A program made the position numbers and the translations under genes. A model generated the notes under the pieces. That model had not been told where the DNA came from, searched no databases, and saw only the letters and a program-made list of their open reading frames with translations. 39,075 nucleotides of DNA, taken from assembly GCA_028351415.1 (NCBI GenBank), contig JAOMJV010000010.1, positions 1-39,075 of the forward strand. Direction: 5' to 3'. Positions 1-9,264 of the stretch are shown here, in pieces. Each line of letters opens with the position of its first letter. Within the stretch, counting starts at the first letter, position 1. Source of the stretch: Candidatus Nitrosopumilus sp. Its GTDB lineage: Archaea > Thermoproteota > Nitrososphaeria > Nitrososphaerales > Nitrosopumilaceae.

Positions 1-1
1 A

Positions 2-331
2 ATTATGGAAGAACAAAACATTATTTCTAAAATTGAACAACCTAGAGTTTCAGTTCTATACATTAATGATGATATGCAAAAAGTTGCACATTCTATTACG
101 TCATTACTTCGATTAAATAAAATACCCACTGATATTGATTTAGCAGGAAGAAATTTAAAAAAACAAATGGATATTGCTAATACTTCAAGATTTACCATTA
201 TTGTTGGACCACAAGAATTAGAACAAGGAAATATCGTACTCAAAGATATGAAAACTGGAACTGAAGGAACTATTTCTTTAGAAAAATTAACTGATGATCC
301 AAAATCTGTTTTTAATTTAGAAATGCTCTAG
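2..331 (+). CDS. hisS: Histidyl-tRNA synthetase, C-terminal fragment (5' end outside window)
   Basis: The reading frame is open to the left edge, so this is the 3' end of a longer gene; the ATG at position 5 is probably internal. The roughly 109 visible residues look like the anticodon-binding (HGTP) domain of HisRS: a beta strand reading VSVLYIN, then LLRLNKIPTDIDLAGRNLKK, KQMDIANTSRF, the strand IIVGPQEL, and a final LKDMKTG segment. In HisRS this domain recognises the tRNA-His anticodon, while the catalytic core and its class II motifs lie upstream. The gene converges on the aIF6 gene, and the two coding regions overlap by about 20 bp at their 3' ends. Identity is assigned from recognised family sequence; ProRS, ThrRS and GlyRS share the fold but match less well. 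Confidence 0.85.
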   Translation: MMEEQNIISKIEQPRVSVLYINDDMQKVAHSITSLLRLNKIPTDIDLAGRNLKKQMDIANTSRFTIIVGPQELEQGNIVLKDMKTGTEGTISLEKLTDDPKSVFNLEML

Positions 332-977
332 TTAAATTCATAATTTCAGAACCGCTAGTCATTGAACCTACTATGATACAATGATTATTTGCTAAAATTC
401 CTGATGTAACATATGGAACACCTCCATTTATTGAAGTTTGTTCAATATTTACCGATAACAAATCTGCAATAATTTCAATATCTTTTTCTTCTGCTTCTGG
501 ATGAATTACGCCCCCTGTGTTGTTTGCTTTAACTGAAACTCCTGATAAGTGAGATCCTGCTATCTTTTTTTGAAGTACTTCTACATCCATTACATCTGAT
601 ATTATTTTACAATCTTCTTTTGATAATGCAGGTGAAACAATTGCCCCTTTATCATTGGCACAAATTACATTTCCCAGTGCATTAAATTTAGTATCTAAAA
701 CTCCTACTTCTAGATCTGTTTCATTTTTTAAATAATCATATTCATCTTGATATGCAGTTGATGGTAACAAAATTCCTTTATTGTTCATTACTGACAATGT
801 TCCAATTAATCTAGTATTGGCAATTGCTGTGTAAAAAATTTCTATATTCAAATATTCTGCTAGTTTATTTGCTTTAGTTTCTGCAAATCCCATCGGAACT
901 AATCCTATTGTATCATTAACATTGATGTAAACCCCGATATTTGGCTGTCTATACACATCATATTTGATAATATCCAT
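312..977 (-). CDS. eif6: Translation initiation factor 6 (aIF6)
   Basis: This is the anti-association factor that binds the large ribosomal subunit and prevents premature joining with the small subunit. The protein shows the internal repeats of the five-bladed eIF6 propeller: NIGVYINVNDTIGLVP near the N terminus, then repeats carrying asparagine-glycine turns such as NNKGILLP, NDKGAIVSP, NNTGGVIHP and a final ANNHCIIVGS. The start is placed at the ATG giving MDIIKYDVYRQ, 221 residues, a normal length for the archaeal family; an in-frame ATG six codons earlier (position 995) is possible. The gene is transcribed leftward and its end overlaps the end of hisS. Nothing unusual is seen in the fold-defining positions. 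Confidence 0.93.
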   Translation of the reverse strand: MDIIKYDVYRQPNIGVYINVNDTIGLVPMGFAETKANKLAEYLNIEIFYTAIANTRLIGTLSVMNNKGILLPSTAYQDEYDYLKNETDLEVGVLDTKFNALGNVICANDKGAIVSPALSKEDCKIISDVMDVEVLQKKIAGSHLSGVSVKANNTGGVIHPEAEEKDIEIIADLLSVNIEQTSINGGVPYVTSGILANNHCIIVGSMTSGSEIMNLTRAFLN

Positions 978-1075
978 ATCCAGATAACTGATCATTCAGC
1001 GTTATGAACGTAAGGAAATCCTTTTTGCCTGTTAGGTTCAAGTTAATTTGTTAGTTTTAACTAATTGCATCTAGC

Positions 1076-1614
<539 letters not shown>

Positions 1615-1676
1615 GTTTAAATCATTTCATATTTACTTCATTTTTTTTTAATTTAGTTTCGACTAATTTTCATTAA

Positions 1677-1686
1677 TTTTAAATAA
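1677..1686 (+). promoter_or_regulatory. TATA box for the second ferredoxin gene
   Basis: TTTTAAATAA is centred about 27 nt upstream of the ATG at 1709, mirroring the arrangement at the first ferredoxin. It indicates a separate promoter rather than pure read-through. A T-tract around 1641-1649, between the genes, could terminate the first transcript. Confidence 0.55.
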
Positions 1687-1708
1687 CATTCTTAAAATTT
1701 GGAACATA

Positions 1709-2254
1709 ATGGCAGACTTACAAATACCAGAAGACTTTTGTCAACAAGGAGATCCTAAAGGAAAAACAAGCCATGGTGATGGTGAAAATTTTCATTATAT
1801 CTGGGGTGACGGAAGAACTGATGGTGCAGCATTCTCAAACGAAGATGTAAAGGCAGCTTATGAAGAAAGAGGAGAAGAACAAGTTCCTCTTGGAATTCAT
1901 GGTACTAGCGTTGCAGTCGATTGGGATTCATGTGTAGCAGCTGGTTCATGCATGAGTGTATGTCCAGTTCAAACATTTCAATGGTTCAGAACTGAACAAG
2001 ATATTCCAGCAGCAGATTGTCTGGATACAACTTTTGAAGGAACTGGTTTAACCGAAATGGATGAAAGGCTAGATTATACAGACAAATCACAACCAATCCG
2101 AGAACACGATTGTACGGTTTGTATGGCATGTCAAGAAATTTGTCCTGAAGGAGCAATTCTTATCGAATCAGCTAACCAAGAATGGCACGAGAAGGCAGCT
2201 GGAACATACGTTATGATGAAATCCACTTCTGTGAATCCTCACGCACACGATTAA
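1709..2254 (+). CDS. Sulfolobus-type dicluster ferredoxin (paralogue 2)
   Basis: This 181-residue paralogue shares the core [16 protein letters not shown] and the fold of its neighbour. Cluster I is C75, C81, C85 with Ala78 where a cluster-ligating Asp or Cys would sit, so this cluster should be an obligate [3Fe-4S] centre. Cluster II is C135, C138, C141, C145. H22, H29 and H64 (in LGIHGT) look like the three zinc histidines of Sulfolobus ferredoxin, but the Asp ligand position appears to be Gln128. Extra Cys11 and Cys104 are not conserved in the sister protein. The differences suggest distinct redox potentials or partners for the two ferredoxins. The stop is followed by a T-rich stretch and then tRNA-Ser. 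Confidence 0.9.
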   Translation: MADLQIPEDFCQQGDPKGKTSHGDGENFHYIWGDGRTDGAAFSNEDVKAAYEERGEEQVPLGIHGTSVAVDWDSCVAAGSCMSVCPVQTFQWFRTEQDIPAADCLDTTFEGTGLTEMDERLDYTDKSQPIREHDCTVCMACQEICPEGAILIESANQEWHEKAAGTYVMMKSTSVNPHAHD

Positions 2255-2319
2255 AGAATTTATTCTTTTTTTATTTTTCATTATCAACAGATTTTAATCA
2301 CTATTTTCAAACATTTTTT

Positions 2320-2403
2320 GCCGAGGTCGCTTAGTCCGGTAGAGCGCGGGCCTTGAGAGCCTGTGTACGCAAGTACGCGGGGGTTCAAATCCCTCTCTCG
2401 GCG
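2320..2403 (+). tRNA. tRNA-Ser(UGA)
   Basis: The 84-nt gene folds as a class II tRNA. Acceptor GCCGAGG pairs with TCTCGGC (one G-U), the anticodon stem is CGGGC/GCCTG with loop CTTGAGA, giving anticodon TGA. A long variable arm with GTAC/GTAC stem and GCAA loop is the serine hallmark. The T-arm is GGGGG-TTCAAAT-CCCTC. The discriminator is G, the expected base for Ser. CCA is not encoded and there is no intron. A TTTT tract follows directly; the convergent rfcS gene ends two bases away. Confidence 0.95.
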
Positions 2404-2405
2404 TT

Positions 2406-3356
2406 TTATTTCTCTATTTTAGCAAGTTCTGCAAGCATTGCAGATAATTGAATTTCAGAATTTGCTCCAACTAAAATCCTATAATCATATTTTGCTATTA
2501 CTTCTAAAATATCTGATAATTTTTCATGTTTAGATTTGAAGACTGCTGAGTTAATGTATTTGAGAAAATCTGACACTGACATTCCATAAACTTTAATCAA
2601 TTCAATCATTTTCTCTCTTGATTTTATAACATCTCCTGACAGTGCAATTTTTAAAACCTCGTCCACATCACTTGTTTTAGTTAAACCTGATGAGACTTTT
2701 ACAGTTTCTTCAGTAATTTCACCAAGACTTGCAGTTGCTTGCATTAAATTAATTGCATGTCTTAAATCCCCTTCTGAATAATCATAAATTGCTTTTAGAC
2801 CTTTTTTATTTGTCTTCACTTTTTCTTTTTTAGAAATTACTTCTAATCTACCTATGATGTCATCTTCTGACACTATTGTAAATTTGAATGTAGCACATCT
2901 GCTTTGAATTGGATCAATAATTTTTGAAACATTATTTGCAATTAAAATAAATCTACAAATTTTAGCAGTATCCTCTATAATTCTTCTCAGTGCTGTTTGA
3001 GCATCTGAAGTCATCTCATCTGCTTCATCTAAAATAATAATTTTAAATGGTGCATCTGATAATCCTGCAAAAGCTGAAAACTTTTTTACCTTTTCTCTAA
3101 CCATACCTATGCCTCTTTCATCAGAAGCATTTAGCTCTAGAAGATTTCCTTCAATATTGTCCCCTAGAATTTGTCTTGTAATGCATAATGCCGTAGTTGT
3201 TTTACCTACTCCTGCAGAACCTGAAAACATCAAATGAGGCATATCTGTTGGATCTTTGATTAATGCCTTTAAACTCCCAATAATTTCAGTTTGACCTATA
3301 ATATCTGAAATTTCTTTAGGTCGATATTTTTCTACCCACATTCCTGTTGCAGACAT
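2406..3356 (-). CDS. rfcS: Replication factor C small subunit
   Basis: This is an AAA+ clamp-loader subunit that, with RfcL (also in this window), loads PCNA on primed DNA. The 316-residue protein begins with the RFC box MWVEKYRP at residues 6-13. It has a Walker A GSAGVGKT at about 46-53, the DEAD Walker B at 110-113, and the SRC arginine-finger motif at 152-154. The C-terminal helical collar follows. The length is normal for an archaeal RfcS. Transcription is leftward; a TATA-like TTTATTA (minus strand) lies about 28 nt upstream of the ATG. The gene is divergent from the GINS-MCM operon, with 194 bp between them, and converges on tRNA-Ser. Confidence 0.96.
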   Translation of the reverse strand: MSATGMWVEKYRPKEISDIIGQTEIIGSLKALIKDPTDMPHLMFSGSAGVGKTTTALCITRQILGDNIEGNLLELNASDERGIGMVREKVKKFSAFAGLSDAPFKIIILDEADEMTSDAQTALRRIIEDTAKICRFILIANNVSKIIDPIQSRCATFKFTIVSEDDIIGRLEVISKKEKVKTNKKGLKAIYDYSEGDLRHAINLMQATASLGEITEETVKVSSGLTKTSDVDEVLKIALSGDVIKSREKMIELIKVYGMSVSDFLKYINSAVFKSKHEKLSDILEVIAKYDYRILVGANSEIQLSAMLAELAKIEK

Positions 3357-3471
3357 ATGAATATCGAAACTCTAATCCCACTAATAAATCCGAATTGGTT
3401 ATTATCCTATACTATATCTTAAAATCAAAACCTATTCTAACGTACACTGTAGTCAGGCTGTGATTAATTAG

Positions 3472-3546
3472 GATCAAATGATCTCACTAAATTGTTAACA
3501 GAATTGATCGATCCGATACTTGAGGATCTAAAATTGATAAGTGATC
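3472..3546. promoter_or_regulatory. GATC cluster between rfcS and the GINS-MCM operon
   Basis: Six GATC tetranucleotides occur at 3472, 3480, 3506, 3510, 3525 and 3543, in a 75-bp stretch where about 0.2 would be expected at this base composition. The octamer TGATCTCA occurs twice, near 3479 and 3542. The stretch occupies the upstream region of the replication operon. It could be an operator, a methylation-sensitive site or chance; a short overlapping frame is discussed among the findings. Confidence 0.35.
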
Positions 3547-3550
3547 TCAT

Positions 3551-4069
3551 ATGGAAATTAAAAAAATAGAAAAAGTGCATACTATAGGATATAGGCTAAA
3601 GGATGCTAAACTTACAGTTAATCAGGATTTTAAGTACAATATTGCCGGTATCAAAATTGAAGGTATTCAGGGTGATACAAATAACATGCCTCAATGGATT
3701 GGAAAAATCTTGAATGATAGTGGTGTAGGTACACTTGATTCACCTGATATGATTACTCAATTAAAACAAGCATTATCTAAAGAAAAAATGGTTGGAGAAT
3801 ACCAATTATCTACATTAGAACCTCATTTTTATATCAAATTAAAAGAATCAATAAAAGAATTTGATCGTAATGAATTTGATCAAGTTGAAAGTATACTGTT
3901 AGAATTATTTAGAATGAGAAGAGGTAAAATTGTAAAACTTGCAGATTCTATTAAACTAAATTCTGATATTTATAAACAACTAACAGTTGAAGAAAATATT
4001 TTCTATAAAACTATCTATGATAATAGTAAGGAATTTGAAAACCAAGTAAGGGGAAGTAGAAATGAGTAA
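3551..4069 (+). CDS. GINS complex subunit (Gins23-like domain order)
   Basis: The 172-residue protein is probably a component of the GINS tetramer, which joins MCM and Cdc45/RecJ homologues in the archaeal replicative helicase. It has a short N-terminal beta-rich region (about residues 1-75, including NIAGIKIEGIQGD). The C-terminal helical part carries LEPHFYIKLKESI at about 88-100 and LFRMRRGKIVKLAD at about 119-132, which resemble the helical A domain of GINS proteins. A small domain before the helical domain is the Gins23 order rather than Gins51. The gene overlaps mcm by 8 bp, the classic archaeal GINS-MCM pairing, which strengthens the call. I did not recognise a catalytic motif; GINS subunits have none. 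Confidence 0.72.
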   Translation: MEIKKIEKVHTIGYRLKDAKLTVNQDFKYNIAGIKIEGIQGDTNNMPQWIGKILNDSGVGTLDSPDMITQLKQALSKEKMVGEYQLSTLEPHFYIKLKESIKEFDRNEFDQVESILLELFRMRRGKIVKLADSIKLNSDIYKQLTVEENIFYKTIYDNSKEFENQVRGSRNE

Positions 4070-6149
4070 TACTCAAACTAGTACATTTACTGATTCTGCA
4101 TTATCAGATAAAGTAAAACAATTTTTAACTAGATTCAAGGATAAACAAGGAAATTACAGATATGTAGATGCAATTGATTCAATGATGCCAAAAATTGCAA
4201 AATACATTGTGGTTGATTATAATGATCTTGTTACTGAACCTGAAATAGAAATTATATTTTCTGAGAATCCTGATAGAATTTTTGATGCTTTTGGAAGAGC
4301 AATTAAAGAAGCATTACAAACAAGATTTCCAGGCTATGCCGAAAAAATTAAGGAAGAAGTTCGTGTAAGGATAGCTAATTTTCCATTAGAGAGAAGCTTA
4401 AGACAAATCAATGCTGAAACAATTGGAAATATCACCAGTGTTTCCGGAATGGTTGTTAGAGCATCAGAAGTAAAACCCCTTGCAAAAGAATTAATTTTTA
4501 CTTGTCCTGATGAGCACATTACAAAAATAATTCAACTAAAAGGAATGGATGCAAAAATACCTGTAATTTGTGATAACCCAAGTTGCAAACAACGAGATTT
4601 TGAATTAAAACCTGAAGCAAGTAAATTTATTGATTTTCAAATTCTTAGATTACAAGAACTTCCTGAAGATTTACCTCCTGGACAATTACCTCATTATGTC
4701 GATGTCACAATTAGGCAGGATTTAGTTGACAATTCAAGACCTGGAGACAGAATTATTCTTACAGGCGTAGTTAGAGTAGAGCAAGAGTCTGTTGCAGGTG
4801 TTCAAAGAGGCCATAGTGGGCTCTATCGATTGAGAATTGAAGGTAACAATATAGAATTTTTGAGTGGTCGTGGTTCTAAAACTGATAGAAAAATTGGTAG
4901 GGAAGAAATTTCACCAGAAGATGAAAGACGAATTAAATCTCTTGGTCAAAGTTCTGATGTTTATCAAAGATTGATAGATTCATTTGCTCCACACATCCAA
5001 GGTCAGGCATTAATCAAAGAAGCTATCCTCTTACTTATTGTTGGTTCTAATCAGAGACTTTTGGGCGATGGCAGTAAGATTAGAGGAGACATTAATGTAT
5101 TTTTAGTTGGAGATCCTGGTACTGCAAAAAGTGAAATGTTAAAATTTTGTGCAAGAATTGCACCACGAGGTTTGTATACTTCTGGTAGAGGTTCAACAGC
5201 TGCAGGACTTACAGCTGCTGTAGTTCGTGATAAATCTGGAATTATGATGTTGGAAGCAGGAGCAGTTGTACTTGGTGATCAAGGTCTAGTTAGTATAGAT
5301 GAATTTGATAAAATGAAACCTGAAGATAGAAGTGCATTACACGAAGTTATGGAGCAACAATCTGCAAGTATTGCAAAAGGTGGAATTGTAGCCACACTAA
5401 ATGCTAGAACATCAATTTTAGCTGCAGCAAACCCTATGTATGGAAAATATGATCCATTCAAAAACATTACAGAGAATGTAAATTTACCTATTCCGTTATT
5501 GACAAGATTTGATTTAATTTTTGTTGTTAGGGATATTCCTAGTAAAGAAAAAGACACACAAATTGCAACACATATCATTCGAAGAAATACTAGCTCTGGA
5601 ACTGATAAAAAATCTGTAATTGAAGTTGATTTGTTAACTAAATATCTTTCATATGCAAAACGTGGTACCCCTGAATTAACAAAAGAAGCTGAAGCAAAAA
5701 TTCTTGATTATTATTTACAGATGAGAAATGTAGAATCTGAAGAAATGATCACTGTAACTCCTAGACAATTAGAAGGAATTATTCGACTTTCAACAGCCAG
5801 GGCTAGATTACTCATGAAAGATAAGGTTGAAGAGGAAGATGCTGATCGTGCAATATTCCTAATTCAAAGCATGCTTCAAGATGCTGGTGTTGATGTGAAT
5901 ACTGGTAAAGTGGATCTTGGTGTTTTACAAGGAAGACCTAGAAGTGAGGTTTCAAAAATGCAATTATTCATGGACATACTAAAAAGTCTTGAAGGTGACA
6001 ATAAAGTCCCCGTTGAGGAAAGAGCATTTGTGGAAGAACTTGAAAAAAGTGAAAAATTTAGTGAAGAGGAAGCAAGAAATTACATTAGACGAATGCTTAG
6101 AGAAGCATCTATTTATGAATCAAAACCTGGTCATTATAATCGAGTATGA
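4062..6149 (+). CDS. mcm: Replicative DNA helicase MCM
   Basis: This is the hexameric 3'-5' replicative helicase, 695 residues, full length. The N-terminal part contains the OB fold with a zinc site, FTCPDEH then CDNPSC at about 147-175. The AAA+ core shows Walker A GDPGTAKSE at about 350, Walker B VSIDEFDKM at about 410, sensor 1 AAANP and the arginine finger LLTRFDLIF at about 480. A winged-helix domain closes the protein (about 625-695). The ATG lies inside the end of the GINS gene and the TGA overlaps the hel308 start (ATGA), so translation is likely coupled along the operon. No intein or insertion is present. Confidence 0.98.
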   Translation: MSNTQTSTFTDSALSDKVKQFLTRFKDKQGNYRYVDAIDSMMPKIAKYIVVDYNDLVTEPEIEIIFSENPDRIFDAFGRAIKEALQTRFPGYAEKIKEEVRVRIANFPLERSLRQINAETIGNITSVSGMVVRASEVKPLAKELIFTCPDEHITKIIQLKGMDAKIPVICDNPSCKQRDFELKPEASKFIDFQILRLQELPEDLPPGQLPHYVDVTIRQDLVDNSRPGDRIILTGVVRVEQESVAGVQRGHSGLYRLRIEGNNIEFLSGRGSKTDRKIGREEISPEDERRIKSLGQSSDVYQRLIDSFAPHIQGQALIKEAILLLIVGSNQRLLGDGSKIRGDINVFLVGDPGTAKSEMLKFCARIAPRGLYTSGRGSTAAGLTAAVVRDKSGIMMLEAGAVVLGDQGLVSIDEFDKMKPEDRSALHEVMEQQSASIAKGGIVATLNARTSILAAANPMYGKYDPFKNITENVNLPIPLLTRFDLIFVVRDIPSKEKDTQIATHIIRRNTSSGTDKKSVIEVDLLTKYLSYAKRGTPELTKEAEAKILDYYLQMRNVESEEMITVTPRQLEGIIRLSTARARLLMKDKVEEEDADRAIFLIQSMLQDAGVDVNTGKVDLGVLQGRPRSEVSKMQLFMDILKSLEGDNKVPVEERAFVEELEKSEKFSEEEARNYIRRMLREASIYESKPGHYNRV

Positions 6150-8275
6150 AAATAGATACGTTAGCACTTCCAGACTCTGCAATTCATTTTTTACAATCAC
6201 AAGGATATGAAAAATTATATCCGCCACAATCTGATAGTGTTAAGTTTGGATTATTGGATGGAAAAAGTATTCTAGTTTCTGCACCTACTGCTAGTGGAAA
6301 AACTTTGATTGCAATGCTTGCAATGCTTAGTTATATTTCAAAAAATAATGGCAAGGTAGTTTATCTCAGTCCATTACGTGCGTTAGCTGCTGAAAAATTT
6401 ACAGAGTTTAAAAAATTAGAAAAAATTTCAATTGGCAAAAAAATTAAAATTGGTATTTCTACTGGAGATTTTGAACATATTGAAAAAAATTTAGAAAATA
6501 GTAATGTATTGATTTTAACAAATGAAAAAATGGATTCTATAATTAGACATGGTGCTGAATGGGTTGAAGAAATTGGTCTGGTTATATCTGATGAAGTTCA
6601 TCTGATTGGAGATGAAAGTAGAGGACCAACACTTGAAATGATTTTAACTCATTTAAAATTATTAGATACAAAACCTCAAATTGTTGGTCTTAGTGCTACT
6701 ATAACTAATTCTGATGAAATTGCAAAATGGCTTGATTGCAAATTGGTAAAAAATGACTGGAGACCTGTTCCATTATCTGAAGGAGTATGTGATGGAGGAC
6801 AAGTTACCATGAGTGATGGTAAAACATTTCAGATTAAGCCTAGTTTACGCGGAATTCCTATCGATTTAGGCGTACAATGTGTTCAGGATGGTGGTCAATC
6901 TCTAGTTTTTGCAGCAACTAGGGTGAGTTCAAAATCACTTGCGACAAAAGCATCTGATATTATTTCACAATTTTTACAAAAAAAGGAATTAACTGCATTA
7001 GAAAAAACATCAAAACAAATCCTTGCAGAAAATGAACATACCGAAATTGTAAAAACTTTGGCGATTCTTGTAAAAAAAGGAGTTGCATTTCATCATGCTG
7101 GATTAAATCAAAAATGCAGAGAAATTGTAGAAAAAGAATTTCGTAAAGGTACAATTAAACTATTATCCTCAACCCCGACATTAGCAGCTGGTGTAAATCT
7201 TCCAGCAAGAAGAGTTGTAATTTCAAATATCAATAGATACAATGCAAAAATTGGTGCAAATAGACCAATCAGTATTTTAGAATATAAACAACTTTGCGGT
7301 AGAGCTGGAAGACCACAATACGATGATTATGGTGAATCTATTATTGTGGGAAATGGTAACACTGAAGATTTAACTGAATATTATATTCATGGTGAACCAG
7401 AACCTATAGTTTCAAAAATTACTGAGGATAAATCTCTTAGAACACATATTCTAAGTGTAATTGTTATAAATCCTGGAATAAAAAAAGAAGAACTTCTTGA
7501 ATTCTTTTTACAAACATTGGGTGGATTACAATCTTCAAAAGCTACACTAAGTTTTGCAATCAACATTTCTTTACGTTTTCTTTCTTCCCATCAATTAATA
7601 ATTAAAAAAGGTGATAGATATGCTGGAACTGCATTTGGAAAAAAGACATCAATGCTTTACATTGATCCACTTACTGCAACATATTTTAGAGATGCCATAG
7701 ACAATGTATCCAACCAACGAAAACATACTTTTGGATTTTTACATTTAATGATAAATTGCGAAGAATTTTTTCCTAAGTTTTCACTTCGAAATAAAGACTA
7801 TGAATCAACTAGCCTCATGATTGAAAATCATTCTTCCGAATTAATTGAACCCATTTCAGAATATGATTGCTCTCGAAGTCTTTTGGCTTTACAAATGTGG
7901 ATTACTGAATCTACTGAACTATCTCTATCTGATACTCTTGGAATTGAGGCTGGAGATATGCACAGAATGGTAGAAAACGCAAATTGGCTATCTTACTGTT
8001 TAAGAGAGATTTCTAAGCATATTGAAAGACCTGATTTACTTGAGGAATTCAATGATTTAAGAAAAAGAGTAGTTTATGGGATTCGAGAGGAATTGTTAGA
8101 TTTGGTACGTGTAAAAGGAATTGGAAGAGTTAGGGCACGTGTATTGTTTAAACATAATATAAAAAATCTAGATGATTTACAAAAAATTCCTACTCATAAA
8201 TTAGGTGAAATTGATAAAATTGGTTCAACCGTTGCAAATAACATAAAAGCTGAATTAAAGAAAGTTAGATATTGA
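6146..8275 (+). CDS. hel308: Hel308-type Ski2-family DNA helicase
   Basis: This superfamily 2, 3'-5' helicase is thought to act on stalled replication forks in archaea. The 709-residue protein shows the Q-motif region, Walker A SAPTASGKT at about 45-53, SPLRALAAEK (motif Ia), the DEVH box at about 148-151, SAT at about 183, FHHAGL (motif IV region), PTLAAGVNLPARR (motif V) and QLCGRAGRPQ (motif VI). The winged-helix and ratchet region follows. Helix-hairpin-helix sequence VKGIGRVRARVLF lies near the C terminus (about 653-665). Its start overlaps the mcm stop by four bases, linking fork rescue to the replicative helicase operon. ASCC3/Brr2 relatives are excluded by the single helicase cassette. 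Confidence 0.93.
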   Translation: MKIDTLALPDSAIHFLQSQGYEKLYPPQSDSVKFGLLDGKSILVSAPTASGKTLIAMLAMLSYISKNNGKVVYLSPLRALAAEKFTEFKKLEKISIGKKIKIGISTGDFEHIEKNLENSNVLILTNEKMDSIIRHGAEWVEEIGLVISDEVHLIGDESRGPTLEMILTHLKLLDTKPQIVGLSATITNSDEIAKWLDCKLVKNDWRPVPLSEGVCDGGQVTMSDGKTFQIKPSLRGIPIDLGVQCVQDGGQSLVFAATRVSSKSLATKASDIISQFLQKKELTALEKTSKQILAENEHTEIVKTLAILVKKGVAFHHAGLNQKCREIVEKEFRKGTIKLLSSTPTLAAGVNLPARRVVISNINRYNAKIGANRPISILEYKQLCGRAGRPQYDDYGESIIVGNGNTEDLTEYYIHGEPEPIVSKITEDKSLRTHILSVIVINPGIKKEELLEFFLQTLGGLQSSKATLSFAINISLRFLSSHQLIIKKGDRYAGTAFGKKTSMLYIDPLTATYFRDAIDNVSNQRKHTFGFLHLMINCEEFFPKFSLRNKDYESTSLMIENHSSELIEPISEYDCSRSLLALQMWITESTELSLSDTLGIEAGDMHRMVENANWLSYCLREISKHIERPDLLEEFNDLRKRVVYGIREELLDLVRVKGIGRVRARVLFKHNIKNLDDLQKIPTHKLGEIDKIGSTVANNIKAELKKVRY

Positions 8276-9264
8276 TTGAATTAATTATTCCTACAATAAT
8301 TTCTTGTTTACTTGCATTTTTTATTGTATTTTTTATCACTCCTCTACTAATCAAAATTTTAGAAAAAAAAAATTTTGTAGTAAAAGATGTAAATAAAAAA
8401 GGAAATGTAATGATTGCAAGACCTGGTGGATTATCTATAATACTGGGAATTATTATTTCAGAACTTATTTTCTATATCTTTTTACAACTAAATGAAATCC
8501 TTGCAATAATAATTACAACTACACTCGCATTTTTCATTGGATATGTTGATGATAGAAAAACTATGGGTGGTTGGTTTAAACCCGTAATGCTTGCAATTGC
8601 AGCACTTCCAATTATTTTTATTGGTGCTTATGACTCAGATCTTACTTTTCCACTATTTGGAGATGTTCAAATCCCATTACTTTATTTTGGATTAATAATT
8701 TTTATGATTCCTATAACTGGAAATACCATTAATTCTATTGATGTTTTAAATGGTGTTGCTAGTGGTTTTATGGTTATTGCAAGTTTTACACTATCAATTT
8801 GTTTGTTTATTTTACAAAACTATGAAATTGCAGTTATTAGTTTACCTTTGGGATTTGTTTCATTGGCATTTTACAAATATCACAAGATACCCAGTAAGAT
8901 TTTTCCTGGAGATTCAGGTGCATTAGCATTTGGTGCCATGTATGGTGTAATTGCAATTGTTGGAGGCGTAGAAATTATTGCAGCAATTATACTACTGCCT
9001 GCTATAATTAACTCATTTTTGTTCCTATCCAGTGTTAAACGAATAGTTGAACATAGACAAATCAAAGGAAAACCTGTAGAGCACACTGATGATTTTAAAC
9101 TTAAGGCAACTAAAGATCAGACTGCACCTGTAACTTTAGTGAGATTAATTCTTACCAATGGACCATTATCTGAAAAACAAGTTGGATTAGAAATTTTTAA
9201 ACTGGCAATATTTTCAGGAATATTGGGAATCATTACTGCATTTTTTATGGGTATTTTTGTTTGA
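8272..9264 (+). CDS. Glycosyltransferase family 4: UDP-sugar:polyprenyl-phosphate sugar-1-phosphate transferase
   Basis: This is a polytopic membrane enzyme of the MraY/WecA/Alg7 family. It likely transfers GlcNAc-1-phosphate or a related sugar phosphate to dolichyl phosphate, starting N-glycan or S-layer glycan assembly. About nine hydrophobic segments are visible. Signature motifs are RPGGLSIILG at about 50-59, GYVDDRK at about 90-96 (the metal-binding DD), NTINSIDVLNG at about 151-161 and FPGDSGALAFG at about 211-221. The cytoplasmic HxxH-like region VEHTDDFKLK differs from bacterial MraY. The start is TTG at 8272, overlapping the hel308 stop; this is a rare start but fits the protein's first transmembrane helix. 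The sugar specificity cannot be read from sequence. Confidence 0.88.
   Translation: MIELIIPTIISCLLAFFIVFFITPLLIKILEKKNFVVKDVNKKGNVMIARPGGLSIILGIIISELIFYIFLQLNEILAIIITTTLAFFIGYVDDRKTMGGWFKPVMLAIAALPIIFIGAYDSDLTFPLFGDVQIPLLYFGLIIFMIPITGNTINSIDVLNGVASGFMVIASFTLSICLFILQNYEIAVISLPLGFVSLAFYKYHKIPSKIFPGDSGALAFGAMYGVIAIVGGVEIIAAIILLPAIINSFLFLSSVKRIVEHRQIKGKPVEHTDDFKLKATKDQTAPVTLVRLILTNGPLSEKQVGLEIFKLAIFSGILGIITAFFMGIFV

Noticed and set aside
5279-5578. Antisense frame inside mcm
   Set aside because: It is fully contained in a highly conserved helicase gene and has no recognisable domain; treated as a shadow frame.
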